A stretch of 64,000 nt of DNA from Neisseria sp. MVDL19-042950 (GCF_030504625.1 NZ_JAUKWH010000002.1:186001-250000), one strand, 5' to 3'; positions 49,029-59,090 are shown, counted from the first letter of the stretch. Numbers and translations are program-made. The notes: generated from the sequence alone by a model not told the origin.

Positions 49029-50408
49029 ATGAAACACATACACATTATCGGTATCGGCGGCACATTTATGGGCGGCATTGCCGCTATTGCCAAAGAAGCG
49101 GGTTTTAAAGTAACCGGTTGCGATGCGAAGATGTATCCGCCGATGAGCACACAGCTTGAAGCCCTCGGTATCGGCGTTCACGAAGGATTCGATGCCACAC
49201 AACTCGATACTTTTGAAGCGGATGTGTATGTGATCGGCAATGTGGCCAAACGCGGCATGGAAGTGGTGGAGGCCGTCTTAAATCGTGGATTGCCTTATAT
49301 TTCGGGCCCTCAATGGTTGGCTGAAAACGTGTTGCACAGCCGTTGGGTGCTGGCCGTAGCCGGCACGCACGGTAAAACCACCACCGCATCCATGTTGGCA
49401 TGGGTACTGGAATATGCAGGATTGGCTCCGGGCTTTTTGATAGGCGGCGTGCCGCAAAATTTCAGTGTATCGGCCCGTCTGCCTCAGATTCCGCGCCAAG
49501 ACCCGCACGGGCAATCGCCGTTTTTTGTGATTGAGGCCGACGAATACGATACGGCGTTTTTCGACAAACGTTCCAAATTCGTTCACTACCGCCCGCGCAC
49601 CTGCATTCTGAACAATCTCGAATTCGACCATGCCGATATTTTTGCGGACTTGGCCGCAATTCAAACCCAATTCCATCATCTCGTCCGCACCGTGCCGTCT
49701 GAAGGGCTGATTGCCTGCAACGGAACCGAACAAAGTCTGCGCAACACTTTAGATAAGGGGTGCTGGACTCCCGTAGCATTTTTCGGCAGTGAAAACGGCT
49801 GGCAGATAGCGAACGTGGGCGAAGACGGTTCATTTGATGTGTTGCTGGAAGGCAAGCGGGTAGGGCATGTGGCTTGGGATATTATCGGCGAGCACAACCG
49901 TATGAATGCACTGGCCGTTATTGCGGCTGCCCGCCATGCAGGTGTGGATATTCAGACGGCCTGTGAAGCGTTGGCGGAATTTAAAAACGTAAAACGCCGT
50001 ATGGAAACCAAAGGCACGGTGAAAGGCGTTACGGTTTATGACGATTTTGCCCACCATCCCACCGCAATCACCACCACCGTAGCGGGTTTGCGGCAGAAGG
50101 TAGGCAAATCCCGTATTCTCGCCGTGTTGGAGCCACGCTCGAACACCATGAAGCTTGGCACGATGAAAGCCGCATTGCCGGAAAGTTTGACGGAAGCCGA
50201 TTTGGTATTTTGCTATGCGGGCGGTGTGGATTGGGATGTTGCCGGCGCTCTTGCGCCGCTTGGCGGCAAATTGCACACAGGCAAGGATTTTGATGCGTTT
50301 GTGGCGGAAATTGTGAAGCACGCTCAAGAGGGGGATCATATTTTGGTAATGAGCAACGGCGGCTTCGGCGGTATTCACGACAAACTGCTTACCGCTTTGC
50401 AAGCCTGA
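49029..50408 (+). CDS. mpl: UDP-N-acetylmuramate:L-alanyl-gamma-D-glutamyl-meso-diaminopimelate ligase
   Basis: 459-residue Mur-ligase-family enzyme that recycles the cell-wall tripeptide onto UDP-MurNAc. The ATP site is VAGTHGKTTTASML (about 113-126), the central domain has FVIEADEYDTAFFDKRSKFVHY, and the C-terminal domain starts VYDDFAHHPTAI, diagnostic for Mpl rather than MurC. Two DUS copies are in frame (PSEGL, IQTACEAL). Confidence 0.96.
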   Translation: MKHIHIIGIGGTFMGGIAAIAKEAGFKVTGCDAKMYPPMSTQLEALGIGVHEGFDATQLDTFEADVYVIGNVAKRGMEVVEAVLNRGLPYISGPQWLAENVLHSRWVLAVAGTHGKTTTASMLAWVLEYAGLAPGFLIGGVPQNFSVSARLPQIPRQDPHGQSPFFVIEADEYDTAFFDKRSKFVHYRPRTCILNNLEFDHADIFADLAAIQTQFHHLVRTVPSEGLIACNGTEQSLRNTLDKGCWTPVAFFGSENGWQIANVGEDGSFDVLLEGKRVGHVAWDIIGEHNRMNALAVIAAARHAGVDIQTACEALAEFKNVKRRMETKGTVKGVTVYDDFAHHPTAITTTVAGLRQKVGKSRILAVLEPRSNTMKLGTMKAALPESLTEADLVFCYAGGVDWDVAGALAPLGGKLHTGKDFDAFVAEIVKHAQEGDHILVMSNGGFGGIHDKLLTALQA

Positions 50409-50429
50409 TGGGAAAATAATCATGAATTA

Positions 50430-50464
50430 GAAGGCCGTCTGAAAAGTATTTTCAGACGGCCTTT
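50430..50464. terminator. Bidirectional inverted DUS pair between mpl and efp
   Basis: GAAGGCCGTCTGAAAA and its complement with a 4-base loop between two converging genes, followed by TTTT on the plus strand. Confidence 0.8.
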
Positions 50465-50488
50465 TGTTGCTGTGCGGCAAACTATATA

Positions 50489-51049
50489 TTAAGCACGTTT
50501 GCGGAATTCGCCGGTGCGGGTGTCGATTTCGACTTTGTCGCCGTTTTCGATGTAGGCCATAACTTGGATTTCGGTGCCGCCGACCAAACGCGCGGTTTTC
50601 ATCACTTTGCCTGAAGTGTCGCCTTTAACGGCAGGCTCGGTGTATTCTACTTCGCGCACGATGATGGTGGGCAGTTCTACGGAGATCGGGTTGCCTTCGT
50701 AGAAAGTTACTTCGCATACGTCTTCCATGCCGTCTACGATGAATTTCAGTGCGTCGCCGATGTTTTCGGCTTCGATTTCATATTGGTTGAACTCTTCGTC
50801 CATGAATACGTACATGGGGTCGGCAAAGTAGCTGTAAGTACAGTTTTTGCGGGCCAGAATCACGACGTCGAATTTGTCGTCGGCTTTGTAGATGGTTTCG
50901 GTGGCTGCGCCGGTCAGCAGGTTTTTCAGTTTCATGCTGACTTTGGCAGAGCTGCGGCCGCCTTTAATGTATTCGGTTTTTTGTACTACCATCGGGTCGT
51001 TGCCGACCATAAATACGTTACCTGCGCGCAGTTCTTGTGCGGTTTTCAT
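50489..51049 (-). CDS. efp: Translation elongation factor P (rhamnosylated type)
   Basis: 186 residues, three beta-barrel domains. The loop that reaches the peptidyl-transferase centre is KGGRSSAK with Arg32, the residue that EarP rhamnosylates in Neisseria and Pseudomonas. EF-P relieves ribosome stalling at polyproline. It is followed (upstream, same strand) by earP, so the modifying enzyme and target are co-encoded. Confidence 0.97.
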   Translation of the reverse strand: MKTAQELRAGNVFMVGNDPMVVQKTEYIKGGRSSAKVSMKLKNLLTGAATETIYKADDKFDVVILARKNCTYSYFADPMYVFMDEEFNQYEIEAENIGDALKFIVDGMEDVCEVTFYEGNPISVELPTIIVREVEYTEPAVKGDTSGKVMKTARLVGGTEIQVMAYIENGDKVEIDTRTGEFRKRA

Positions 51050-51094
51050 GTTGTGTTTCCAATCAATGATTCGGTTAAAAATAAACGCGTTATT

Positions 51095-52246
51095 TTAGCG
51101 GTGTTCGATAAATTTGGCTAGTTTTTCGATGGCGGAAGGCTGTTTGAAAAGTGTGTTTTTCCAATCCGCGACACTTTGCCGCCATTCGTCGGCATGCCGC
51201 TGTAAGGTTTGCCATGCTTCGAGGCGTTGTGCGGGCGTTAGGGAGCGTGCGCCGTTGAGTTCGTCCGACAGGGCTTGATGTGCGGTCTGAATATTATCGG
51301 GGTAGTGCGTATAGGCTTTGTGCCAAAAGGCGTGCAGTTTGTCGATATGTACGGATTCTTCCTGCGGGTAGATGTGCCAGAAAAAGGGTTTGGCGGCGAA
51401 CTGGGCGCGCACGAAGCTGTCTTCGCCGCGGATGATGAGGCCGTCTGAAAGGTGCAGCAGGCGGTCGAAATCGCTTTGCGGAATAAACGGGATTTTGATG
51501 AGCCGAACCGAGGCCGTCTGAAAAATGCTGCCGTCGCTGTTTAAGGCATGAGGCGGAATGGCACCCGCTTTTTTCAGGCTGTCGATGATTGGGTTGCCGG
51601 CCAACAATAGGGTAAGCGGCTGCCCGGCTTGCTGCCACATGGTCAGCCATTCTGCCCATGCAGGGCTGTGATAGCCGAACAGCAGCCATTCGGGGGCGGT
51701 TTTCGGAGGGAGTTTTAAGGTTTGGCGGAACGCGTGTTCGTCGAAACGGCAGTGTGTTTCGTAATCTCGTTCGCGCAGGAGGCCGCCGCTTCGTTCGCTG
51801 AACCCCATAAACCAGAAATATTTTTGCAGGCCGTCGGTTTGGGGCGAGGGCAGGCCATGGAGTTTTTCATTGCTGTCTTCGGCACTGAGATATTCCCAGT
51901 TGAGCCACAGCGGTCGGTGTCGGCGGATAACTGCCGAAACATCGGGCGGTAAATCGCAGGCGAAGGTTTCGATAACGATGCGCGGCGGCGGGGCGTTATC
52001 CAAGCCGTCTGCACGCTCTGCCTGCCATGTTCGCACGGTGATGTGTTGATGGGTGCAGGGCGTAGCGGGCAAATCGGGGCAAAGGGCACGCAGGGCGGCG
52101 GTATCGTCCACCCATAAATGCACCTGCCAGCCTAGCTCTCGGGTGAGCATTTTTGCCAGCCGCCACGACACGCCGATATCGCCGAAGTTATCGATAACAT
52201 TGCAAAACAACCAGCAAATTTGAGGGGATTTATTTTCAGACGGCAT
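51095..52246 (-). CDS. earP: EF-P arginine rhamnosyltransferase EarP
   Basis: 383-residue inverting GT-B glycosyltransferase that moves rhamnose from dTDP-rhamnose to Arg32 of EF-P. Family blocks: CNVIDNFGDIGVSWRLAKML near the N-terminus (catalytic Asp region), ETFACDLP, LNWEYLSAE, YFWFMGFSERSGGLLRERDY and IRGEDSFVRAQFAAKPFFWHIYP. The start codon is the ATG of an AT-type DUS (ATGCCGTCTGAA reads Met-Pro-Ser-Glu). Two more DUS are in frame (SDGLIIRG, FQTASV). The efp gene starts 46 bp downstream. Confidence 0.95.
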   Translation of the reverse strand: MPSENKSPQICWLFCNVIDNFGDIGVSWRLAKMLTRELGWQVHLWVDDTAALRALCPDLPATPCTHQHITVRTWQAERADGLDNAPPPRIVIETFACDLPPDVSAVIRRHRPLWLNWEYLSAEDSNEKLHGLPSPQTDGLQKYFWFMGFSERSGGLLRERDYETHCRFDEHAFRQTLKLPPKTAPEWLLFGYHSPAWAEWLTMWQQAGQPLTLLLAGNPIIDSLKKAGAIPPHALNSDGSIFQTASVRLIKIPFIPQSDFDRLLHLSDGLIIRGEDSFVRAQFAAKPFFWHIYPQEESVHIDKLHAFWHKAYTHYPDNIQTAHQALSDELNGARSLTPAQRLEAWQTLQRHADEWRQSVADWKNTLFKQPSAIEKLAKFIEHR

Positions 52247-52319
52247 AATGATCGGGCTTAAATATTGGTCGAATAAGGGTTTATGTTGATCTGGGGGTTG
52301 TCAAGAGTAAAAACAGCTT

Positions 52320-52538
52320 TTATCCACATTGGCAGTATCGTGATATGACACCGCTACGGCAGGAAGGCTTGACAACTTTAAAAACAACTTAAACAATTGA
52401 TAAATATAAATTTTATAAAAAGGCTTAAATTTTGTGCAACCATGTGGAAAGCCTGATTTTTCGGGAAAAGTGCCTGTATTTCACATACTGTCCACAAACT
52501 TATCCACAGCTTTTGTGAGTAACCGTCAAAGGCTTGAC
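52320..52538. other. Origin-like region: DnaA boxes around an AT-rich core
   Basis: The 428-bp gap between truB and earP has no gene. Two perfect DnaA boxes TTATCCACA lie at 52320-52328 and 52500-52508, with near matches CTGTCCACA (52488-52496) and the complement of CTTTCCACA (52444-52452). Between them is an A/T-rich stretch (about 52377-52436). The 10-mer AAGGCTTGAC occurs twice (52364-52373 and 52529-52538), flanking the core. This layout resembles a replication origin or a DnaA-binding locus. dnaA is not in the window. Confidence 0.55.
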
Positions 52539-52674
52539 CGGGCTTGATTTTAGGAATATGGCATATTTTGAAAGGTGCTAAATCGGGCTGTGTAAGAAGA
52601 GAAATTTTATGGTTGCAGCCTTTGTAGGCCGTCTGAAAACCGAGTTTTTACTTCAACATGGCAGGCGAATAATG

Positions 52675-53589
52675 TTATCTGTTTTCAGTCGTATTCATGA
52701 GCCGCAAGGCTTTCAGACGGCCTTGTTGAGGCAGGTATTCCGCCAGACCGATAAAATTGCCGTCTTCCGCATAAATCCGAACGGGCGTACTTTCCGGTAA
52801 CTCTGCTTGATAGTCGGGCTGCCGACCGAATTTCAGCATTTTCACACTGCTTTCGGGCAGGGTGATGCGGGGCAGGTGGGAAACCAAAACGTCGCATGGC
52901 AATAGCAGCGCATCACGTTCGGGTTCGCTTAAAGTTGCCAATTGTTCGAGAGTATGGGTTTCGCTAATGGTAAAACCGGCGGTTTCGGTGCGGCGCAGGG
53001 CGGTCAGATGGGCGAAAGTGCCGATGTGTTTGGCGATATCTTCGCTCAGGGTGCGGATGTAAGTGCCTTTGCTGCAACGCACGTCGATAACGGCTTGGGG
53101 AGCGGTAAAACTTTTAATATCAATGGAGTAGATGATGATATCGCGCGGTTTGCGCTCGATAACGATGCCTTTGCGGGCATATTCGTAAAGCGGTTTGCCT
53201 TCGTGCTTGAGCGCGGAAAACATCGGCGGCACTTGGCGGATGGCGCCGGTAAGTGCTTGGCAGGCCGTCTGAAATTCCGCAAGGGAAATATCGGCGCGGG
53301 CGGTGGCAACGATTTCGCCTTCGGCATCTCCGGTGCTGGTAGCCTCGCCCAGCTTTAAGGTGGCAGTGTAGGCTTTATCGGCATCAAGCAGGTACTGGGC
53401 AAACTTGGTGGCTTCGCCGAAGCAGACCGGCAACAGGCCGGTAGCCAGCGGATCGAGCACGCCCGTGTGTCCGGCTTTTTCGGCACGATAAAGGCGGCGG
53501 GCTTTCTGCAAGGCGGTGTTGCTGGACAAGCCTGTGGGTTTGTCCAGCAGAAGCACGCCGTTTACGGGGCGTTTTTGCGGTTTGTTCAT
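52675..53589 (-). CDS. truB: tRNA pseudouridine-55 synthase TruB
   Basis: 304 residues. The catalytic Asp lies in GHTGVLDPLATGLLPVCFGEATKFAQ, and the N-terminal NGVLLLDKPTGLSSN is standard. The C-terminal PUA-like domain follows about residue 240. It follows rbfA by 14 bp on the same strand; the open frame further upstream lies inside rbfA. In-frame DUS copies encode FQTACQ and GRLKAL. No terminator is apparent after it. Confidence 0.96.
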   Translation of the reverse strand: MNKPQKRPVNGVLLLDKPTGLSSNTALQKARRLYRAEKAGHTGVLDPLATGLLPVCFGEATKFAQYLLDADKAYTATLKLGEATSTGDAEGEIVATARADISLAEFQTACQALTGAIRQVPPMFSALKHEGKPLYEYARKGIVIERKPRDIIIYSIDIKSFTAPQAVIDVRCSKGTYIRTLSEDIAKHIGTFAHLTALRRTETAGFTISETHTLEQLATLSEPERDALLLPCDVLVSHLPRITLPESSVKMLKFGRQPDYQAELPESTPVRIYAEDGNFIGLAEYLPQQGRLKALRLMNTTENR

Positions 53590-53603
53590 GCTTTCGGACG
53601 GCC

Positions 53604-53975
53604 TTAGTCTTCTACCGGTTTTTCTGCTGCAACTTGTTCGATCAGATGCGAAATACTCATGCCGCGCTCCAGCGATTCGTCGTATTTGAAGTGAAGCTCG
53701 GGGATTCGGAAAAGTTTGATGCGTTTGGCCAGTTCGCTGCGCAGATAGCCTTTGGAGTGCTCCAATGCTTCTTCGGTGATTTCGCGGGTGCTGTCGTCGA
53801 GCACGGTGTAATACACGGTGGCGTGGCTGTAATCGCGGGTAACGTCTACTTCGTTGATGGTGATGAAGCCTGCACGCGGGTCTTTCAGGCTGGTGCGCAC
53901 CAGCTCCGCCAGTTCGCGCATAATCTGCTCTTTTACACGGTCTTGACGGGCATAGCCGCGTTGTGGTTTTCTCAT
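53604..53975 (-). CDS. rbfA: Ribosome-binding factor A
   Basis: 123 residues with the KH-like fold. It binds the 30S subunit late in assembly, near helix 1 of 16S rRNA. Typical blocks are RVKEQIMRELAELVRTSLKDPR and DYSHATVYYTVL, ending with IPELHFKYDESLERGMSI. Operon with truB; infB and nusA, the usual upstream partners, are not adjacent here. Confidence 0.95.
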   Translation of the reverse strand: MRKPQRGYARQDRVKEQIMRELAELVRTSLKDPRAGFITINEVDVTRDYSHATVYYTVLDDSTREITEEALEHSKGYLRSELAKRIKLFRIPELHFKYDESLERGMSISHLIEQVAAEKPVED

Positions 53976-53996
53976 GATATTCCTTAATAATCAATG

Positions 53997-54025
53997 ATGC
54001 CGTCTGAAAAAGGTTTCAGACGGCC
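53997..54025. repeat. Inverted pair of an AT-DUS and an AG-DUS
   Basis: ATGCCGTCTGAAAA (53997 on) faces TTTCAGACGGCCT with a 3-base loop, upstream of rbfA. It mixes the two DUS dialects within one palindrome. Confidence 0.7.
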
Positions 54026-54078
54026 TGAGTAATCAATAGCCGTAATTATAGCTTAAAAGCGGATGGGGCGGATAAGGT

Positions 54079-54110
54079 AAGGCCGTCTGAAAAAGGTTTT
54101 CAGACGGCCT
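54079..54110 (-). terminator. Inverted DUS pair after the LplT-like gene
   Basis: AAGGCCGTCTGAAAA and its complement with a short loop, 8 bp past the stop at 54118. Confidence 0.75.
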
Positions 54111-54117
54111 CGGTTAT

Positions 54118-55428
54118 TTATGCCAAACCTAAATAGCTTTTTAAGTCTTTCCAAAATTGCGGTTCCAGCTTCAGCAGATAAGCAACCAACGGCAGGTTGC
54201 CCAAGGCCACAGCGAGATAAAGCAGCGTAATGCTGTCAAACAGCCACAGCAACGCGGCACTTATCAGCGCGGCGGTTACCATAAACATACCGTTGACGAT
54301 GTTGTTGGCGGCGATGGCGTGGGCGCGGAAAGTGTCGGTGCTGGCGGTTTGCAGCCAAGTGTAAAGCGGCACGGAAAAGAAGCCGCCGAAAAAGCCGATG
54401 GCAATCATGGTGAGCATAACCGGATAGGCATTGGCTTGCGACAAAAACCACATGATTCCTTGCAGTTCGGTAAAGCGCCGGCCGTGGGTCAGCCAAACCA
54501 GCAGCAGGCCGCTGGCTGTCAATCCGATGGCACCGACCGTTACCAAGCCCAGATGCAAACGGTGGTGGCTGATTTTGGCACACAACACCGAACCTGCGGC
54601 AATGCCTATCGAAAACAGGGCCAACATCATGTTGAACACATTGTCGTTGCCGCCGAGATGGATTTGCGTGAAGGTCGGCAGTTGGGTGGTATAAACCGAA
54701 CCGACAAACCAAAACCACGAAATGCCGATAATCGCCGCATACAGTTTGCGTTGGGCGAAGGTGTGCCGCAGCAACGTGAATGTACCGCGGATAATATTCG
54801 GCTCGATACGGGCTTCGGTGTCTTTGGCCGGTACGGAAGGCATAAACAGGCTCGTCAACGTGCCGCCGACCGCCACCAGCATCACCAACGTGCCGACAAT
54901 ATGCGGCGGCACGCCTGCCACGGCGGTGCCGAGAATCTGGCCGAGCAGAATGGCGATAAACGTGCCCGATTCAATCAGACTGTTGCCCATAATCAGTTCT
55001 TTATCGTTAAGGTAGTCGGGCAGGATGGCATATTTCAACGGGCCGAACAGCGTCGACTGCGTGCCCATGCAAAACAGGCAAAACAAAAGCAGCGGGGCGG
55101 ATTGGATGTAGAAACCGAAAGCCGCCACCGACATCACCAAGATTTCCAGCAGCTTGATTATCCGTGCCAGATAGGCTTTGTCGAACTTGGTGCTGAGCTG
55201 TCCGGAAATGGCGGAAAACAGAAAATAAGGCAGAATAAACAGTAATGCGCCGAGGTTCAGCATTTGGCTGGCGGGCAAAATATCGTTTTTGCCCAAGCCG
55301 TAGAAGCTGATCATCACAAAAAGCGCGGTTTTGAACAGATTGTCGTTGAATGCGCCGAGAAACTGCGTGCCGAAAAGCGGTGCGAAACGACGTCCGGTAG
55401 AGAAGTTCAGATTATCTTTCAGGCTCAT
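54118..55428 (-). CDS. MFS transporter, lysophospholipid transporter LplT-like
   Basis: 436 residues with about 12 membrane segments. The start FAPLFGTQFLGAFNDNLFKTAL and STLFGPLKYAILPDYL match the LplT/YgeD family, which flips lysophospholipids inward for re-acylation. The acyltransferase partner (Aas) is not fused or adjacent. Start set at 55428 (MSLKDNLNFSTG), which overlaps the end of ccoS; an in-frame ATG at 55452 is also possible. Confidence 0.8.
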   Translation of the reverse strand: MSLKDNLNFSTGRRFAPLFGTQFLGAFNDNLFKTALFVMISFYGLGKNDILPASQMLNLGALLFILPYFLFSAISGQLSTKFDKAYLARIIKLLEILVMSVAAFGFYIQSAPLLLFCLFCMGTQSTLFGPLKYAILPDYLNDKELIMGNSLIESGTFIAILLGQILGTAVAGVPPHIVGTLVMLVAVGGTLTSLFMPSVPAKDTEARIEPNIIRGTFTLLRHTFAQRKLYAAIIGISWFWFVGSVYTTQLPTFTQIHLGGNDNVFNMMLALFSIGIAAGSVLCAKISHHRLHLGLVTVGAIGLTASGLLLVWLTHGRRFTELQGIMWFLSQANAYPVMLTMIAIGFFGGFFSVPLYTWLQTASTDTFRAHAIAANNIVNGMFMVTAALISAALLWLFDSITLLYLAVALGNLPLVAYLLKLEPQFWKDLKSYLGLA

Positions 55429-55615
55429 TTTGATTGTCTTTTTCTTGATCAAAGTCGGGATTCAGCCTGTCGGTAGAGTCATCATCCATCAGGATGCGGT
55501 GGGCAGGGCCTTCAAGGTCGTCGAATTGCCCGTTTTTACCCGACCACCAGAAAAAATAAGCAATCAGAAAAGCCAAAATAATGCTGATAGGAATCAGGAT
55601 AAATACGCTTTCCAT
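55412..55615 (-). CDS. ccoS: Cbb3-type cytochrome oxidase assembly protein CcoS
   Basis: 67 residues. A single N-terminal membrane segment (ESVFILIPISIILAFLIAYFFWW) is followed by SGKNGQFDDLEGPAHRILMDDD, the CcoS signature. It helps insert cofactors into the high-affinity cbb3 oxidase used at low oxygen. The other cco genes are elsewhere. Its ATG overlaps the stop of the upstream small gene (TAATG), and its end overlaps the LplT-like gene. Confidence 0.92.
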   Translation of the reverse strand: MESVFILIPISIILAFLIAYFFWWSGKNGQFDDLEGPAHRILMDDDSTDRLNPDFDQEKDNQNEPER

Positions 55616-55932
55616 TACATCATTCCCGTTAAATCGTTAAGCACCAACGTTTGGCCGCCGATGCTGAAATATTCATTGCGGATTCGACCGATGGCGGATT
55701 CGTCGTCGAACAAAGCGACGCAGTCTTTCTCGACCGCCCAATAAAGAGGCTGCGCGGCATTTTGATAAGGCTCCAGCGCATGTACGGCAGCAGTGTTTTG
55801 CGGAGGTTGCTCGCTTTGCAGTTTTACCGCAAAACGGCCGCTTTGCGGCGGATTTTCCGATTCGTCGTCGGGCAACATAATCAAAAAGCCCAGATGTTCG
55901 CCTGCTTGGGTGTGGATGCTGAAGTAGTGCAT
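55615..55932 (-). CDS. Small protein of unknown function, coupled to ccoS
   Basis: 105 residues starting MHYFSIHTQAGEHLGFLIMLPDDE. I do not recognise the family. It is soluble, with beta-rich ends and a FSIGGQTLVLNDLTGMM C-terminus, and no cysteines, signal peptide or membrane segment. The stop codon shares a base with the ccoS start, so translation is coupled and it may act with CcoS or simply ride along. Confidence 0.65.
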   Translation of the reverse strand: MHYFSIHTQAGEHLGFLIMLPDDESENPPQSGRFAVKLQSEQPPQNTAAVHALEPYQNAAQPLYWAVEKDCVALFDDESAIGRIRNEYFSIGGQTLVLNDLTGMM

Positions 55933-56027
55933 GATGGTTTTCAGACGGCCTCAGATAAAGAATTTAAGTAATGTAATAGATTGAAGTATAAGGGATTGCT
56001 TGAAATCGGAAGGTTTCAGACGGCCTC

Positions 56028-56531
56028 TTATCCGCGCCCGCTGATTTTATCTGATAAACCCACTTCGTGCGGATTGATGCGGGCATTGTCTTCCTGCCCC
56101 AAACCAATCAATTTGCGTAAGCGCGTGATGTAGGCGTTCACATCCAACCCGCGCCCGAAGCGCTGCGCTTCCCAAATCGTTTCCGCCAGCGCATCGGCCA
56201 TATCGTGTTCCGCTTTCACCCAGTCGCCCGCATGTTTCGCGCACAACTTTTCATGAATGGCACGGATACCCGGCGGCTGATTTATCGCCGCCTGCTCCTG
56301 TATCGAAAGATGCAGCGACATATGCAGAAAAGGATTGGTTTCGCCTGCCTCGGGTGTCCAGTTTTTATCCAGATAGTCTTCGATGTTTTCCAAGTAATGA
56401 TGATATTCGGGATGTGCTTCGATAATCCGCAATGCTTTTTGCTGCAAGGCATCCATTTGCAAAGGCAGCATACGCTGCTGCCAGACTTGCGCAAAAAAAC
56501 GGCGCACATCATGGGTGTTTACATCATACAT
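56028..56531 (-). CDS. DUF1841 family protein
   Basis: 167 residues, starting MYDVNTHDVRRFFAQVWQQR. FLHMSLHLSIQEQAAINQPPGIRAIHEKL and ETIWEAQRFGRGLDVNAYITRLRKL are typical of DUF1841, a cytoplasmic, mostly helical proteobacterial family without known function. Single gene upstream of the tmRNA. Confidence 0.82.
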   Translation of the reverse strand: MYDVNTHDVRRFFAQVWQQRMLPLQMDALQQKALRIIEAHPEYHHYLENIEDYLDKNWTPEAGETNPFLHMSLHLSIQEQAAINQPPGIRAIHEKLCAKHAGDWVKAEHDMADALAETIWEAQRFGRGLDVNAYITRLRKLIGLGQEDNARINPHEVGLSDKISGRG

Positions 56532-56578
56532 GGTTTGAAATCCGCGGCTGTTGTTTTCAGACGGCCATTATAACCGAT

Positions 56579-56618
56579 AAGGCCGTCTGAAACGCTTGCG
56601 GCAACATTCAGACGGCCT
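56579..56618. repeat. Inverted DUS pair upstream of ssrA
   Basis: AAGGCCGTCTGAAA and TTCAGACGGCCTT flank a loop of about 16 bases. It lies between the divergent DUF1841 and tmRNA genes, just before the ssrA promoter. Confidence 0.65.
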
Positions 56619-56629
56619 TATCAGATTTA

Positions 56630-56659
56630 TTGGCAATTTATGTACAATCCGCGTATAAT
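56630..56659 (+). promoter_or_regulatory. ssrA promoter
   Basis: TTGGCA (56630-56635), an 18-base spacer and a perfect TATAAT (56654-56659), about 15 bases before the mature 5' end of tmRNA. Confidence 0.7.
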
Positions 56660-56674
56660 AAATTTTTCCTATCT

Positions 56675-57036
56675 GGGGGCGATCTTGGTTTCGACGGGGG
56701 TTGCGAAGCAGATGCGGGCATACCGGGGTCTCAGATTCCCGTAAAACACTGAACGAAAATAGTCGCAAACGACGAAACTTACGCTTTAGCCGCTTAAGGC
56801 TAGCCGTTGCAGCAGTTGGTCAATGGGCTGTGTAGCGCAAGCTACGGCAACGTCATTTTACATTGACTGGTTTTCTGTCGGGTTACTTGGCAGGAAATAA
56901 GATTTAAGGTAGCTGGTTTCCAAACAGCCTGTCTGTCGGCGGAATGGGAACGAGATTTTAAGTAGGCAAGACTAAGTATGTAGAACGCTTTGTAGAGGAC
57001 TTTCGGACGGGGGTTCAATTCCCCCCGCCTCCACCA
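56675..57036 (+). ncRNA. ssrA: Transfer-messenger RNA (tmRNA)
   Basis: 362 nt. The 5' end GGGGGCG pairs with CGCCTCC before the 3' ACCA to form the tRNA-like acceptor stem, and GGTTCAATTCC gives the T arm. The tag reading frame at 56765-56797 encodes ANDETYALAA and stop, the neisserial degradation tag. tmRNA with SmpB rescues stalled ribosomes and marks the product for proteolysis, for example by Lon and ClpXP. Confidence 0.97.
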
Positions 57037-57043
57037 GATCAAT

Positions 57044-57077
57044 ACCCGTAAAACTTTTTGGTTTTGCGGGTTTTTTG
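57044..57077 (+). terminator. ssrA terminator
   Basis: ACCCGTAAAAC (57044-57054) pairs, with wobble, with GTTTTGCGGGT (57061-57071), followed by TTTTT. Confidence 0.8.
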
Positions 57078-57308
57078 CTGTTTGGAAACAGTAAGGTTCG
57101 TGAAAACGGCGAATTTAAGAACCGAATTTTTACTTCCGTTGCGTGGAAAAGAAGCGGATAAATTTGAAATACGTGATATTAAAGTGAATTTATCCGCATA
57201 ATTTACATTATCTATACTTGCAGTAAGAACGGTTTTTATTTATATTTGCTTTTAATAATAAAACTAAGTCTCATTAATATTACAATATTACGGAATTAGG
57301 AGCACACA

Positions 57309-57512
57309 ATGTTTGTATGTATTTGCAATGCCATTACAGACCGTCAAATTCAGGAAACCGTAGCAGCCGGTGCGAGCAGCTTGAGCGATTTGCAGGCTCA
57401 ATTGGGCGTAGCCACTTGCTGCGGATGTTGCAGCGATCTGGCTGCTTCTTATTTAAATAGCAGCAATCAAACACAAAGCACTGTTACTGCAGGCATCAAC
57501 GTACAAAGCTGA
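57309..57512 (+). CDS. bfd: Bacterioferritin-associated ferredoxin
   Basis: 67 residues. The 2Fe-2S ligands are Cys4, Cys6 and the CCGCC group near residues 37-41. Bfd reduces ferric iron in bacterioferritin to release it. The C-terminal tail is Ser/Thr/Gln-rich. The upstream 270 bp is AT-rich; a stretch near 57262-57280 (AACTAAGTCTCATTAAT) faintly resembles a Fur box, which would fit iron control, but the match is weak. Confidence 0.9.
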   Translation: MFVCICNAITDRQIQETVAAGASSLSDLQAQLGVATCCGCCSDLAASYLNSSNQTQSTVTAGINVQS

Positions 57513-57539
57513 TTGCCGGTTGTTGATCTTTTCAATGCA

Positions 57540-57571
57540 AAAGGCCGTCTGAAATTATTCAGACGGCTTTT
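57540..57571. terminator. Bidirectional inverted DUS pair between bfd and adhC
   Basis: AAAGGCCGTCTGAA and TTCAGACGGCTTTT with a 4-base loop between two converging genes. Confidence 0.75.
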
Positions 57572-57594
57572 ATCGTTTGAGGATTTGGGGGGGG

Positions 57595-59059
<1,465 letters not shown>

Positions 59060-59070
59060 GATTCATCTCC

Positions 59071-59090
59071 ATATACTATGGGGAGTATAT
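59071..59090 (-). promoter_or_regulatory. frmR: Predicted FrmR operator
   Basis: ATATACTATGGGGAGTATAT: an inverted repeat ATATACT/AGTATAT around a G-tract, the architecture of CsoR/FrmR-family operators. It lies directly upstream of the frmR start. A weaker G-tract site lies near 58757-58776 between frmR and adhC. Confidence 0.65.

Noticed and set aside
52609-52800. Short plus-strand open frame across the DnaA-box region edge and truB
   Set aside because: It mostly overlaps the truB C-terminus antisense, begins with DUS-encoded residues and has no family resemblance.
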